A DNA stretch of 52,957 nucleotides. It comes from Planctomycetota bacterium (GTDB lineage Bacteria; Planctomycetota; GCA-002687715). The stretch covers positions 1 through 52,957 of the forward strand of contig NYSS01000121.1 in the NCBI GenBank assembly GCA_002683135.1, written 5' to 3'. Shown in pieces: positions 29,504 to 38,438 of this stretch (its first letter is position 1; each line of letters opens with the position of its first letter). A program made the translations under genes and the position numbers. Below the pieces are notes generated by a model. The model did not search any database. It saw only the letters and a list, made by a program, of their open reading frames with translations, and was not told the DNA's origin.

Positions 29504-30491
29504 ACGCATGGAACCACGCACGGACGGTCTTCTCGCCCGGGCAGTTCGTACGGATGTTCACGCTGCCCTTCAGGTAGCCGGGCTTGGCGTCCTTCCGCAG
29601 GGTCACGCGAACCTTGTACTTGCGCCCCTTCTCCAGCTCCTCCACCGCAGCGTCGAAGCGGCCCGAGGGCAGGACATCCACTCCCTGGATCGCGAGATCG
29701 GCGGCGCCTGATTTGTTGACGATGAACTCCTTGCTCTTCTCTTGCCCCAACTTGCATGCACCGAAGTTCAGGTTTTGCAGGGACAACAGCACCTCACCCG
29801 CCACATCCGCCGTCACCGGGATGACGATCTTTGCCAGGTTCTTGAAGTCGGTCACGACGGTGATGTTCTCACGCAAGAGCCCCACGCTCGCCCCGGCCTT
29901 CACCTGCGCGACATAGCTGCGCATCACGCTCCCATCCGCGCGGGTCTCGGCATCACCGGTCGACCGCACGGACATCAAGTCACTGCTCGGCATGACTTCC
30001 TTGATCTCGATCTGGGTTCCGCCCAACGTCACGATCGTGAACGGGATCTCCTTGCTGGGGTCGCTCTTCGAAAACTTCCCGAAGTTGAAAGAGGAGGGCT
30101 TCACGTAGTACGGCGGCAGGACCTCACCTGAGACATTCAAGCGGAGCTGCGGCCGATGACGGTCATTGCTGACCACCGTGATGATCTTCTCGAGGCGTCC
30201 CTTGAACGTGAGCGTCTTCAGCGTCACGTTGATGACCGTCGACTCGCTCGGCGACAGGCGCTTCTTTTCAGGCATCGCCGCAGCGCAGTTGCAAGAAGGG
30301 ATGACCTGGCGGATTTCCAGGACATCGTCGCCCGTGTTCTTGATCTCGAACGCGTGCTTGAGCTCCTTCTGCTGCGCGGCCTTGCCAAAATCCCACGTCT
30401 CCCGCGGACACGAGATCCTGGGTCCTCGGGACGAGGACTGAGCCGACAGGGAGCCGGCGAGGATGAGGAGAGAGACGACGAGTTTCTTCAT
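29487..30491 (-). CDS. Secreted DUF1573 protein
   Basis: A 334-residue exported protein with signal peptide MKKLVVSLLILAGSLSAQ. The DUF1573 (ASH/MSP-like) domain begins at residue ~33: ETWDFGKAAQQKELKHAFEI, then NTGDDVLEIRQVIPSCNCAA, the standard CxC-type motif of the family. Two further Ig-like beta domains follow (FNFGKFSKSD and LNFGACKLGQ mark their first strands). Such proteins are common and abundant in Planctomycetota; the role is unknown. The ATG at 30491 is preceded by GGATGG. It is followed by the UshA-like cytochrome gene with a 17-bp overlap. Confidence 0.85.
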   Translation of the reverse strand: MKKLVVSLLILAGSLSAQSSSRGPRISCPRETWDFGKAAQQKELKHAFEIKNTGDDVLEIRQVIPSCNCAAAMPEKKRLSPSESTVINVTLKTLTFKGRLEKIITVVSNDRHRPQLRLNVSGEVLPPYYVKPSSFNFGKFSKSDPSKEIPFTIVTLGGTQIEIKEVMPSSDLMSVRSTGDAETRADGSVMRSYVAQVKAGASVGLLRENITVVTDFKNLAKIVIPVTADVAGEVLLSLQNLNFGACKLGQEKSKEFIVNKSGAADLAIQGVDVLPSGRFDAAVEELEKGRKYKVRVTLRKDAKPGYLKGSVNIRTNCPGEKTVRAWFHAYVSKK

Positions 30492-30653
30492 GGCATCCAT
30501 CCGTTGGGCGCGTCCGGGTCCTGGGCGCTCCACCCCACAACTTTAGAAACAGGCGGGCCTCCGACCAAGCTGGGGGATTCCTCCCGTCTCAACCCTACCC
30601 CCGAGAGGGCCTCGAGCCCTTGCAGATCAGGCTGAATGGGCGAAGATCGGGGC

Positions 30654-31109
30654 ATGCTCAGTCGAGGATACGGCCTCGGGCTCTGCGCCCTCCTCCTTCT
30701 CGTCGCGTGCGGCGCCGAGCCGGGCCCAGGAGCCGTCCTGGAAGCATGGCTCGGACACCTGGTCCGCGGAGAGGTCGAGGAGGCCTTCGGACTCCTCTGC
30801 TCCAGCAGCCGACGAACGCTCGCGGAAGCCGAATCCGCGTGGCTCGCTGGCAGCGACCACCCCCTGGCACCCGGGGACGCCCCGACCGGACCGGCGGACG
30901 GCCCTGCAGGTCTCCTGCTCTTCCAGCGCCTGGTCGCGGGCCCCGGCTTCTACGGCGTCCCGCCGTTGCCCACAGATGCTCCTGACCGGGTCGAATCCGA
31001 GATCATCGAGGGCAACCTCGCGAGGGTCCGCGTCCGCACGGCCGATCGGTCCCACGAAGCGCGCCTGGTGCAGGAGGACGGGTCTTGGCGCGTGTCCGTG
31101 CTGCCGTAA
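30654..31109 (+). CDS. Small lipoprotein of unknown function
   Basis: A 151-residue protein with lipoprotein signal MLSRGYGLGLCALLLLVACG (lipobox LVAC, modified C19). The mature part resembles small NTF2-like or DUF4878-like domains: VLEAWLGHLVRGEVEEAFGL at the start and ARVRVRTADRSHEARLVQED with GSWRVSVLP at the end, which is the normal last strand of that fold. I do not assign a function. It is divergent from DUF1573 across a 162-bp gap and ends 7 bp from the convergent TMTC-like gene. Confidence 0.7.
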   Translation: MLSRGYGLGLCALLLLVACGAEPGPGAVLEAWLGHLVRGEVEEAFGLLCSSSRRTLAEAESAWLAGSDHPLAPGDAPTGPADGPAGLLLFQRLVAGPGFYGVPPLPTDAPDRVESEIIEGNLARVRVRTADRSHEARLVQEDGSWRVSVLP

Positions 31110-31116
31110 CGCTCCC

Positions 31117-33354
31117 CTACCTGGCCAACGCCGCCCGCGCCTGCGTGAGCAACGACACCTCCAGCCCATCCGGCCCTGCGATCACCTGCCGCAACGCGCG
31201 CTGTCCCAGCGCACGAGTCGAGGCCTCTCGCGCCTTCACGGCCTCGAGACCCGCGCGGCACACCTCCATCGCGTTGGGGGTCACGACGCCAGCGAAGTGT
31301 GCCTCGAGGAACGCACGAGCGGCCTCCCCCGGACGTTTCTGGCCATGAAGATGGCCGACGTACGCCTGCACGACATCGCGCGCCTCCGAGATGGACGTCC
31401 GCAGCGAGCGCTGGAACAAGCCCTGTAAGGCGCGGCCGAACTCCTCCGGCTTCATCTGACTTCGCGCGGAGCGGAGCTGTAAGGCAGCGAGCGCCGTCCT
31501 CACGCTACGGGGGTGGAGATCGCGCATCCGTTGGACGATGACAGCGACTCCTTCCAGGGCACTCGCACGCTGCTCGGGACGCAGGATGCCGAACCGTTGC
31601 AGGCGCAAGCTCACACGTTGGAGCAAGACATCAGTGCCGAGCGATCTCCAGTCCGTCTTCGCGCCGGCGCCCCCATCAGCGATCTTCAAGCCGCGCTGCG
31701 TCATCTCGAAACCGCGCCTGAGGGCGCGTTCCGCTCGCTCGATGGCTTGATCGAACCCGAGCCGGTCGCCGCGGCGCATGATGTCCCCCAGAGACCGCCG
31801 GGCGAGGGAAGCCCGATTCATCGCAGCCTGGTAGACGACCTCGAGGGCGTCCTCATGGTAAATACCCGGACGTCCCGGGATCTCCCGTATCTGGCACTCC
31901 ATGGCTCGATCGAACGCCGCGCCGGCGCGCGCGAACGCCGCTGGATCGCCACCAGCCGCGCGCTCGAGCTCGGACACGCCGACCTGATACCACCCCTGAG
32001 GCGCACCGGGATAGCGCTCGGTCGCCACCTCGAACAGCGCCCCCTGATCCGACCAGACCCCGACCTCGGAGACGCACAGCCAACCCGGGACCACCAGGAA
32101 CCAACCGGCGAGCCCCCAGGCGATCAAACGACCCCGTGGGCCATCGAGGCGCGCGCACCCCGCCGCGATCGCCACGACAGCCCCGGTCAGCGGCAGATAC
32201 AAGAACCGGGTCGCAGCGAGCGCCCCGATCGGCACGATCAGATTGGTCACCGGAAGGAGCGTGCCACCGAAGAACCCGAGCCCGAAAGCAACCCGAGGGG
32301 CGCGGCGCCACGCCAGCGCTCCCCCAGCGACCAACGCCGTCACCGATACGAGGCCCAACACAACCCGGGGGTCACCAGAGCCGACGGCCGCCGGGATCTC
32401 CTGGACGGACGGATTCGGATGCAGCCACAAGGGCAAGAAGATCGCCTGCAAGTCGTAGGCGCCGATCACCGCGAACGCCGTGGCGATAGATGACGTGACG
32501 GGGAATTGCGCAAGGACGGGATCACCCACCGACACGACGCTCCCCAGGATCACGGCGCGGAGCCCGAGCCATGAGAGCACGACCAACATCGAGGGGATCG
32601 CGGCCCGCAGACCCCCTAACAGGCCCCGCCCTCGCAGGAGCCAGGCCATCAGGACCATCGCCCCCGGCATGGCCACCGCGCTCTCCTTGGAGAGCAAGGC
32701 CAGAAACAACGTCATCCCGTGGAGTCCCCACGCGACCCCTCCCCCTCGATCCAACGCCCGAAGGAACAGCAGCATCGACGCGGTAGAGAGGACGATGCAC
32801 AGCCCCTCGGCCGCACCGACCTGGGTCGCGACGACCTCCGTCGAGATCGGGTGAACTGCGAGGATCAACGCTCCCACGAGCGCCCACTTGCGCGCCCCGG
32901 AGAGCCCCTCGAGGATCGCGAGCAGCAACATGAAGCGCAGCACGACACCGATGAGGTGCAGCAACACGTTGCCGAGGTTGACGGGCACCGACTTCCGCTC
33001 GCGCAGCGCCGCGTCGGTCGTCACCGCCCGCATGGAGGCGAGCCAAAGCAGGGAGAGGGGACGGTACAGGCCGCCCTCGGTGCCGACTTCGACCGCGTCC
33101 CGGTTGCTGACGTCCCACCAGTCGGTCGTGAACATGGCCCCGACCTGGAACTGAGAAACTCGTTCGTCCTCGAGCAGGAAGTAACGAGAGTCAAGCGTGA
33201 ACTCGTAGCCCCCCACACGCCCGAACAGGACCAGTACCACGGCCGCAAGGACCGCGATCGATCGCCGGTGCACCCGCAGCGACTGGCGCACCCCTGCCTG
33301 CAACGACTCGTCGGACACGGGCTCATGTTGGCATGCGCGGACCTCGTGGTCCAC
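31117..33354 (-). CDS. TMTC-like multi-pass membrane protein with C-terminal helical repeats
   Basis: A 745-residue protein. The first ~400 residues hold about ten membrane segments with the pattern of TMTC/PMT-like GT-C proteins: FTLDSRYFLLEDERVSQFQ, GLYRPLSLLWL, NLGNVLLHL, ALILAVHPISTEVVATQVGA and LFLALLSKESAVAMPGAMVL. The C-terminal ~300 residues are soluble alpha-helices, probably TPR-like (GWYQVGVSELERA, DQAIERAERALRRGFEM). TMTC proteins transfer mannose from lipid carriers in eukaryotes; bacterial relatives are uncharacterised. The start is uncertain: GTG at 33354 is given, but GTG at 33318 (VSDESLQAGV) is possible. Confidence 0.75.
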   Translation of the reverse strand: MDHEVRACQHEPVSDESLQAGVRQSLRVHRRSIAVLAAVVLVLFGRVGGYEFTLDSRYFLLEDERVSQFQVGAMFTTDWWDVSNRDAVEVGTEGGLYRPLSLLWLASMRAVTTDAALRERKSVPVNLGNVLLHLIGVVLRFMLLLAILEGLSGARKWALVGALILAVHPISTEVVATQVGAAEGLCIVLSTASMLLFLRALDRGGGVAWGLHGMTLFLALLSKESAVAMPGAMVLMAWLLRGRGLLGGLRAAIPSMLVVLSWLGLRAVILGSVVSVGDPVLAQFPVTSSIATAFAVIGAYDLQAIFLPLWLHPNPSVQEIPAAVGSGDPRVVLGLVSVTALVAGGALAWRRAPRVAFGLGFFGGTLLPVTNLIVPIGALAATRFLYLPLTGAVVAIAAGCARLDGPRGRLIAWGLAGWFLVVPGWLCVSEVGVWSDQGALFEVATERYPGAPQGWYQVGVSELERAAGGDPAAFARAGAAFDRAMECQIREIPGRPGIYHEDALEVVYQAAMNRASLARRSLGDIMRRGDRLGFDQAIERAERALRRGFEMTQRGLKIADGGAGAKTDWRSLGTDVLLQRVSLRLQRFGILRPEQRASALEGVAVIVQRMRDLHPRSVRTALAALQLRSARSQMKPEEFGRALQGLFQRSLRTSISEARDVVQAYVGHLHGQKRPGEAARAFLEAHFAGVVTPNAMEVCRAGLEAVKAREASTRALGQRALRQVIAGPDGLEVSLLTQARAALAR

Positions 33355-33381
33355 TCATGGATCTCGCCTGAGATCCTGCCG

Positions 33382-33726
33382 TCAGGTCACGCCGAACGTG
33401 TTGCTCGTCGACACGCCGCCCGTGGTCACCGTGATCTCGACCTGACCACCGAGCGCGCCGTCGGGGACGTAAAAGCAAACTTCGGTCGTGCCGGTCTCAC
33501 GGAACGAACACGTGCTGCGCAACACGACGCCGTTCAACTCGACCGTCACGCTGAGCGCGCCCGCAGAACTCCCCGGCGCGCTGACGATGACGCAGGCGGT
33601 CTTACCCGCGGTGATGGGGGCTCCGATAGAGATGCTGATGCCGCCCTGACCAAGCGCGAAGCCGGACAGACAGCACAGCGCCGCGAAGCCGAGCAGCGCG
33701 CGCAACGATCGGAAACGGAAAGGCAC
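33382..33726 (-). CDS. Small secreted IPT/TIG-like protein
   Basis: A 114-residue protein starting at a GTG with signal peptide PFRFRSLRALLGFAALCCLS followed by GFALGQ. The mature ~87 residues are beta-rich (ISISIGAPITAGKTACVIVS, VEITVTTGGVSTSNTFGV), like a single Ig/IPT-type domain with three cysteines. The frame is open to 33858, but no convincing start or signal lies there, and no good ribosome site precedes the GTG, so the start is uncertain. Function unknown. It lies 27 bp upstream of the TMTC-like gene on the same strand. Confidence 0.55.
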   Translation of the reverse strand: MPFRFRSLRALLGFAALCCLSGFALGQGGISISIGAPITAGKTACVIVSAPGSSAGALSVTVELNGVVLRSTCSFRETGTTEVCFYVPDGALGGQVEITVTTGGVSTSNTFGVT

Positions 33727-33907
33727 AGTAAGGTTGCTCTGATGTGAGGGTCGGACCGGCAGGGAGCGACCGGGTCTCGCCGCGCCGGCCCCATGGCCGA
33801 TCACGCAAAACCCCTGGCACATGGGCCCATTGTAGGAAACTGCGAGGAGGTGAGTCAAAGGCCCCTACGGCCAAACTGGCGAGATTTCGCGGATCGCCGT
33901 CGCCCGG

Positions 33908-34312
33908 TCAGTCCAGGAATCGGATCTCATCACCCTGCTGGGCGAACGCACCCTCGCGCTCGAGCTCTTCCTGGCAATCGATGCAATACTCGGCAAACGG
34001 CAGCGCCTTGAGTCGGGCCACCGGGATCGGGTCCCGGCACTCGGAGCACTGGCCATACGTGCCTCGATCCATCTTCTGCAGGGCGCCGGTCACGAGCTGA
34101 ATCTCCCGCGATTCACGAGCGCGGGCGTCGATCGCGAGCTCCGTATGGAGAGCGCTGTTGGCAAGATCAGCCTCGTCACCATGCGTATCATCGACCTCCG
34201 GGCCGTCCATCTTCCCGCGAGACTCGTTCAACAGCCAGTGCTGCCGTTCAAGGAGATCACCGCGCATCCGGCGCAGCTGGGTCTTGTTGAGTCCGGTTTT
34301 CTTGCTGCTCAC
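33908..34312 (-). CDS. DksA/TraR-type zinc-finger transcription factor
   Basis: A 134-residue DksA/TraR-family protein, which binds RNA polymerase through its secondary channel to adjust initiation, often with ppGpp. A coiled-coil region (LRRMRGDLLERQHWLLNESR ... ARARESREIQLVTGALQKM) is followed by the C4 zinc finger CSECRDPIPVARLKALPFAE with YCIDCQ. The start is a GTG at 34312 with AAGGAAGG 5 nt upstream, much better than the open frame to 34351. The 188-bp region upstream (34313-34500) shows no clear promoter. Whether it is the main DksA of the cell cannot be told. Confidence 0.88.
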   Translation of the reverse strand: MSSKKTGLNKTQLRRMRGDLLERQHWLLNESRGKMDGPEVDDTHGDEADLANSALHTELAIDARARESREIQLVTGALQKMDRGTYGQCSECRDPIPVARLKALPFAEYCIDCQEELEREGAFAQQGDEIRFLD

Positions 34313-34500
34313 GTCGCCTTCCTTCCGCTGTGGCCATCTCAGCCGCCGCAATGGGACAACCTTCTATCGACCCTTGGGAACCCAGCGTTGAGGACTATCC
34401 CCTGTCCCGACGGATCCAACCGCCCAGCCCCTCCCTACGAGCAGAAACTGGCCCTTAGAGCTTCCATACGGAGAACGAACGGGAGAGTTGGCAAAACAGC

Positions 34501-35895
34501 TCATCGGCCACGGAAACCCGCCAGATCGATCCCAAGAGCCGCGATCCTGGCGTGGAGACTCGGGCGCGCCATGCCCCCCAATCGCGCCGCCTCGCTAACG
34601 TTACCCCCTGTGCGTTCGAGCAGACCCTCGAGATACTCCCGCTCAAAATGCTCCAGCGCGAGCCGATACGGCCGAAAGCCCGCGCGGGCGACGGCGTCAT
34701 TACCATGCACCTCCGACGGCAAATCGTCGAGGGTCACCACATCCCCTTCCACGGTCCCCGCGAGCCGCTCGGTGAGGTTCTGCAGCTCGCGGACATTACC
34801 CTCCCAGGGAAGTCCCTGGAGATACGCCATGACGTCCGGCGGCACGACCAGCTCCGGTCGTCCAACGGCCACCATGAAATGCGCGACGAGGAGGGGGATA
34901 TCCTCGATGCGGTCCCGCAGCGGCGGCACCCGAACGGGGAGCACGTCGAGCCGATAGAAGAGGTCAGGACGAAAGCGGGCCTCCTCTACCAACAGCCGCA
35001 AGTCCCGGTTGCTCGCAGCCACCACGCGTACGCCGGGATGAAGCACCTCCTCCCCCCCGACAGGAGTGACCTCGCCGCTCTCGAGGAACCGCAGCAGGCT
35101 TGGCTGGACCTCGATCGGGACCTCCGCGATCTCGTCCAGGAACAGCGTCCCGCTCGATGCCCGTTCCACGTATCCGGGGCGTGAGCGGTCAGCGCCAGTG
35201 AACGCCCCCTCCACGACCCCGAAGAGCTCCGCCTCGACAAGGGTCTGTGGCAGCGCCCCGCAGTGCGCTGCCACGAACGGTCCGTCGCCACGGCCGCTGC
35301 GTGCGTGAATCGCTCGCGCGACCAGCTCCTTCCCCACGCCGCTCTCGCCGGTGATGAGCACCGTCCCATCGGCCCGCGCCACCCGCTCGATCGTCCGGTA
35401 GAGCTTGCGCATTGCGGAGCTCTGGCCGACCAGACCCCCGAAGCTCCCCGCACCCGATAATTGCTCACGAAGGACACGGTTCTCGGAGAGCAAACGGGCC
35501 TTCTCACCGGCCTTCATGACGGTGGCCACCAGCTCGTCTGTCTCGAAGGGCTTCGCGAGGTAGCTCTCCGCGCCCTGCTCCAGGGCCGCGATGGCGTCCT
35601 TGATCGAACCGTAGGCGGTCATCAGCACGGCGCGGGTTCCGGGCGAGGACTCCCTCGCCTTCGCGAAGAGCTCGCGGCCATCCATCCCGGGCATGCGGAT
35701 GTCGGTGACCATGACATCGAACGCTCCGCTCCCGAGCGCCTCGAGCGCGGTCGGTCCGTCCACGGCGGCGGTCACCTCACAACCCTGACGCTGGAGCGCC
35801 CGCACGAGGAAGTGCCGCATGCTCTCCTCGTCGTCCACAACGAGGACGCGGAGGGCGTCGTCTTCCGAGTTACCAGGCCTGTCCGCCATGCTCAT
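34501..35895 (-). CDS. Sigma-54-dependent response regulator (NtrC family)
   Basis: A 464-residue activator. The receiver domain (16-130) has LVVDDEES, the phospho-acceptor D65 in VTDIRMPG, a threonine in LMTAYGS and K in LAKPFE. The AAA+ domain has Walker A GESGVGKE, the sigma-54 contact loop GAFTGADRSRPG and Walker B GTLFLDEIAEV. The Fis-type DNA-binding end is GGNVSEAARLGGMARPSLHA. It therefore needs RpoN and would activate -24/-12 promoters. The ATG at 35895 overlaps the kinase stop (ATGA). The target is unknown; the cognate sensor is next to it. Confidence 0.93.
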   Translation of the reverse strand: MSMADRPGNSEDDALRVLVVDDEESMRHFLVRALQRQGCEVTAAVDGPTALEALGSGAFDVMVTDIRMPGMDGRELFAKARESSPGTRAVLMTAYGSIKDAIAALEQGAESYLAKPFETDELVATVMKAGEKARLLSENRVLREQLSGAGSFGGLVGQSSAMRKLYRTIERVARADGTVLITGESGVGKELVARAIHARSGRGDGPFVAAHCGALPQTLVEAELFGVVEGAFTGADRSRPGYVERASSGTLFLDEIAEVPIEVQPSLLRFLESGEVTPVGGEEVLHPGVRVVAASNRDLRLLVEEARFRPDLFYRLDVLPVRVPPLRDRIEDIPLLVAHFMVAVGRPELVVPPDVMAYLQGLPWEGNVRELQNLTERLAGTVEGDVVTLDDLPSEVHGNDAVARAGFRPYRLALEHFEREYLEGLLERTGGNVSEAARLGGMARPSLHARIAALGIDLAGFRGR

Positions 35896-37235
35896 CCGCG
35901 CCCCGCATAGGGGAGGTCGACGACGAAGAGCGTCCCTCCACCGTCCCGGTCCTCGAACGCGAGCGTCCCCAGGTGCCCTTGGACGATGCCGTGAGTGATC
36001 GCGAGGCCCAGCCCCGTGCCGCCGTCGAGCTCCCGCGTCGTGAAGAACGGCTCGAATACGCGGGGTGCATGGTCTGGACGAATGCCACGACCGCGGTCCT
36101 TGACGCGTAGCAAAACCCGATCTCCTCCCCTCACCACCTCCACCTCCACCACGCCCCCCTCTGCCGAAGCCTGAATCGCATTCTGGACGAGGTTGAGGAC
36201 GACCTGGTGAAGCTGGACCGGGTCGCCGGACACGGTCACGTCCTCGGCGACGCCCATGTCCTCAAGGCGCACGCCCTGCTCCTGGGCCGCGGACGCCACC
36301 AAATGAAACACGTCGGAGACGACGCCCCCCAGCTCTACAGGTTGGGGCTCCTTGCCCCCCGCCTGGCTGAAGGTCATCAACCCTTCGACGATCGTACGAC
36401 CACGTCGCGCCGCACGGACAACGACGTCCAGCGTCTCCTGAGCAGAAGCGTCCGAGGCCTCCTCACGCAGGTCTTCCGCGCAACCACGAATACCTCCAAG
36501 GAGGTTGTTGAACTCGTGGGCGATGCCGCCGGCCAAGGTGCCGAGCGCGGCCATCTTCTCCTGACGAACGAGCTGATCCTGGGCATCCTTCAGCTGGACG
36601 TTGAGGTCCCGCGACTCATCGAGCGCGGTCCCCAACGCCGCGGTCTTCTCGTCCACGGAACGCTCCAGGTCTTCCCGTGTGCGGGCCAGTTCAAGGGTGC
36701 CCGTCCTGACCGCCGCGTCCGCGACCACCAGGCTCGCAGCGAGCGCGCGCTGCCGACGTCCCAACAACCAAGCGGTGACGATCAGGACCGACGCCGCCAC
36801 GGCGAGCATGGAGAGCAACACCCCGCGGCCAAACGCTCCGATGTCGTCCGCCAGGACAACCCGATCGGCCTCCATTAATCGCGCCTGGGTTTGGCGTCGC
36901 GCGCCGGCATCGGCGTCCGCGATCTGGGAGGCCGCTGAACGCGCCTCCGTCTCCAAGGCCGCCCGACGGACCTCGAGGATCGCATCCACTCGGTCGCGAT
37001 CCATAGCGACCAGCGATCGCGCCTCCTCCAGGCCACGCTCCACGCCGGCGACGCGCGCGTTCTCGATGGCGAGCCCCGTCTCCTGGCGCGACTCAGCATC
37101 TCGCGCCGCTTCCCCAAAGGCCCCGAGGTGGTCACGAGCTACATCCTCAGACTCCGCTCCAGTCCACGCCGCGACACCGAGGCCCCCCACGCCCAGCGCG
37201 ACGACAGCGCAACCGACGACGACGACCGGCCTCAC
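35892..37235 (-). CDS. Membrane sensor histidine kinase
   Basis: A 447-residue kinase. It has two membrane helices, VVVVGCAVVALGVGGLGVAA at the N-terminus and GVLLSMLAVAASVLIVTAWL near 140, enclosing an Ala/Arg-rich helical periplasmic sensor of about 110 residues; then a coiled coil, the H-box GGIAHEFNNLLGGI, N-box LHQVVLNLVQNAIQAS, G1 VKDRGRGI, F-box FEPFFTT and G2 GGTGLGLAITHGIVQG. This order matches NtrB/AtoS-type kinases that pair with sigma-54 activators. The GTG at 37235 overlaps the stop of the upstream periplasmic protein (GTGA). Confidence 0.92.
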   Translation of the reverse strand: MRPVVVVGCAVVALGVGGLGVAAWTGAESEDVARDHLGAFGEAARDAESRQETGLAIENARVAGVERGLEEARSLVAMDRDRVDAILEVRRAALETEARSAASQIADADAGARRQTQARLMEADRVVLADDIGAFGRGVLLSMLAVAASVLIVTAWLLGRRQRALAASLVVADAAVRTGTLELARTREDLERSVDEKTAALGTALDESRDLNVQLKDAQDQLVRQEKMAALGTLAGGIAHEFNNLLGGIRGCAEDLREEASDASAQETLDVVVRAARRGRTIVEGLMTFSQAGGKEPQPVELGGVVSDVFHLVASAAQEQGVRLEDMGVAEDVTVSGDPVQLHQVVLNLVQNAIQASAEGGVVEVEVVRGGDRVLLRVKDRGRGIRPDHAPRVFEPFFTTRELDGGTGLGLAITHGIVQGHLGTLAFEDRDGGGTLFVVDLPYAGRG

Positions 37236-38050
37236 CGAAGCGCTCCCACACCGGCACCGTGGACCCGGTGCGCCCACGCCAGCCGCGCCACGCTCGAAGG
37301 CAGACCGGCGTCACGCCAGGCGCCCAGATGAATTGTGGTGATGGATGGGACGAGCACGGGCCCGCGACGCCGGTGGTCAATCAGGCCGACGATGCGCGAC
37401 GCTGCGACGTCGAGATCCGGAATCACGCCGACGGCGCTCGATGACCTCGCGAGCCACGGCGCCGTCGTCACAGCCGGCACGCCGTGCTCCGCCCCCAGCC
37501 GGATCAAGGTCTCCGAAGGCGCGACGTGGCGCCGGTCATCGTCGATGAACAGCGCTTCATAGGCGCCGCGGGCGACCTCCTCACGGTGCCGCGGGAGCAG
37601 CTCGGTCGTGATCGTCACGTCTTCCGCCACGGAGCTCCAGACGTCGCCCCTTGCGAGGGCCAGCACGCGCCGGGTGCCGGGCAACACGCGTTTGATCACG
37701 CGGCGCACGGAAGACGGGGAAACGGTGAGCGTTACCCGCCCGATGACGTTGGCCTGTGAACCGAGAGAGCTCCGGCCCGCCAAGATCAGACCTGCTGGAG
37801 AGAGATCGGACACGTCGGCTCCGTCGAGCACGACGACGACATCGCGCGCCGTGAGAACCGCTCCCGGCGCGTAGTTCAGCAGCAGACGATCGCCGAGCCC
37901 TGTACGGATGCCCGCCGCAAGCGCCCGCTCAGTCGGTACTCCCTCCAGGAACCTGACAAACAGGCGCCCGGGTTCTACCCGTGCGGGGTCCTGACACCGC
38001 ACGGGAGCACCCGTCAGCAGCAGGACCAGCGGCAGCAAGGCACGTGTCAC
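37232..38050 (-). CDS. Periplasmic binding-like protein coupled to a sensor kinase
   Basis: A 272-residue exported protein. The signal is VTRALLPLVLLLTGAPVRCQ from a GTG at 38050. The mature chain has an alternating beta/alpha pattern (VVVVLDGADVSDLS, RRVLALARGDVWSS, YEALFIDDDRRHVAPSETLI and GVPAVTTAPWLARSSSAVGV) like an ABC_sub_bind-type (PF04392) solute-binding fold, recognised only weakly. It comes just before the histidine kinase, with a 4-nt overlap, and no transporter is nearby, so it may sense a ligand for the kinase. The first ~190 codons of the open frame upstream are antisense to real genes and are not part of it. Confidence 0.65.
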   Translation of the reverse strand: MTRALLPLVLLLTGAPVRCQDPARVEPGRLFVRFLEGVPTERALAAGIRTGLGDRLLLNYAPGAVLTARDVVVVLDGADVSDLSPAGLILAGRSSLGSQANVIGRVTLTVSPSSVRRVIKRVLPGTRRVLALARGDVWSSVAEDVTITTELLPRHREEVARGAYEALFIDDDRRHVAPSETLIRLGAEHGVPAVTTAPWLARSSSAVGVIPDLDVAASRIVGLIDHRRRGPVLVPSITTIHLGAWRDAGLPSSVARLAWAHRVHGAGVGALR

Positions 38051-38119
38051 GGCGCCATGGTACCGAAGGAACGCAGACAGCCGCCTGGTCCGGTAGATTA
38101 GAGGGACCTGGAGCCCCTC

Positions 38120-38425
38120 ATGAAGCGCCCCCTCATCGCCGTTCTCCCCATCATCCTTGCCGTCCTCGCGGCGCCTGGCACCGCCGCGGCCCAGGATCCG
38201 GACCCCCTCACCCTGCCGTTCCCCGATCTCGAGAGCCTCAGCGCGATCGGCGAGTGGAGCCTCGCCGCCCAGCAGGCAGCCCACGTCCGAATGGCAGCGG
38301 CGCGCGCGGAGGGCAACCGAGATGAGGTCTCGCGCGTCATCAACCGCCTGGACAAGGCCCGACAACACGCGGGGCGTCTGTTCAGGGAACTCCAGACGAA
38401 GGGAAACGACCTCCTGCGCCCTTGA
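38120..38425 (+). CDS. Small secreted helical protein
   Basis: A 101-residue protein. The signal is MKRPLIAVLPIILAVLAAPG ending TAAAQ; the mature ~75 residues are helical and Ala/Arg-rich (WSLAAQQAAHVRMAAARAEG, DKARQHAGRLFRELQTKGND). I recognise no family. The ATG at 38120 has GGAG 7 nt upstream. It starts the plus-strand operon of HEAT-VWA protein, acetyltransferase and sulfatase, 13 bp ahead of the HEAT-VWA gene, which supports it as a real gene. Confidence 0.65.
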   Translation: MKRPLIAVLPIILAVLAAPGTAAAQDPDPLTLPFPDLESLSAIGEWSLAAQQAAHVRMAAARAEGNRDEVSRVINRLDKARQHAGRLFRELQTKGNDLLRP

Positions 38426-38438
38426 GCGCAGGCGGAGC

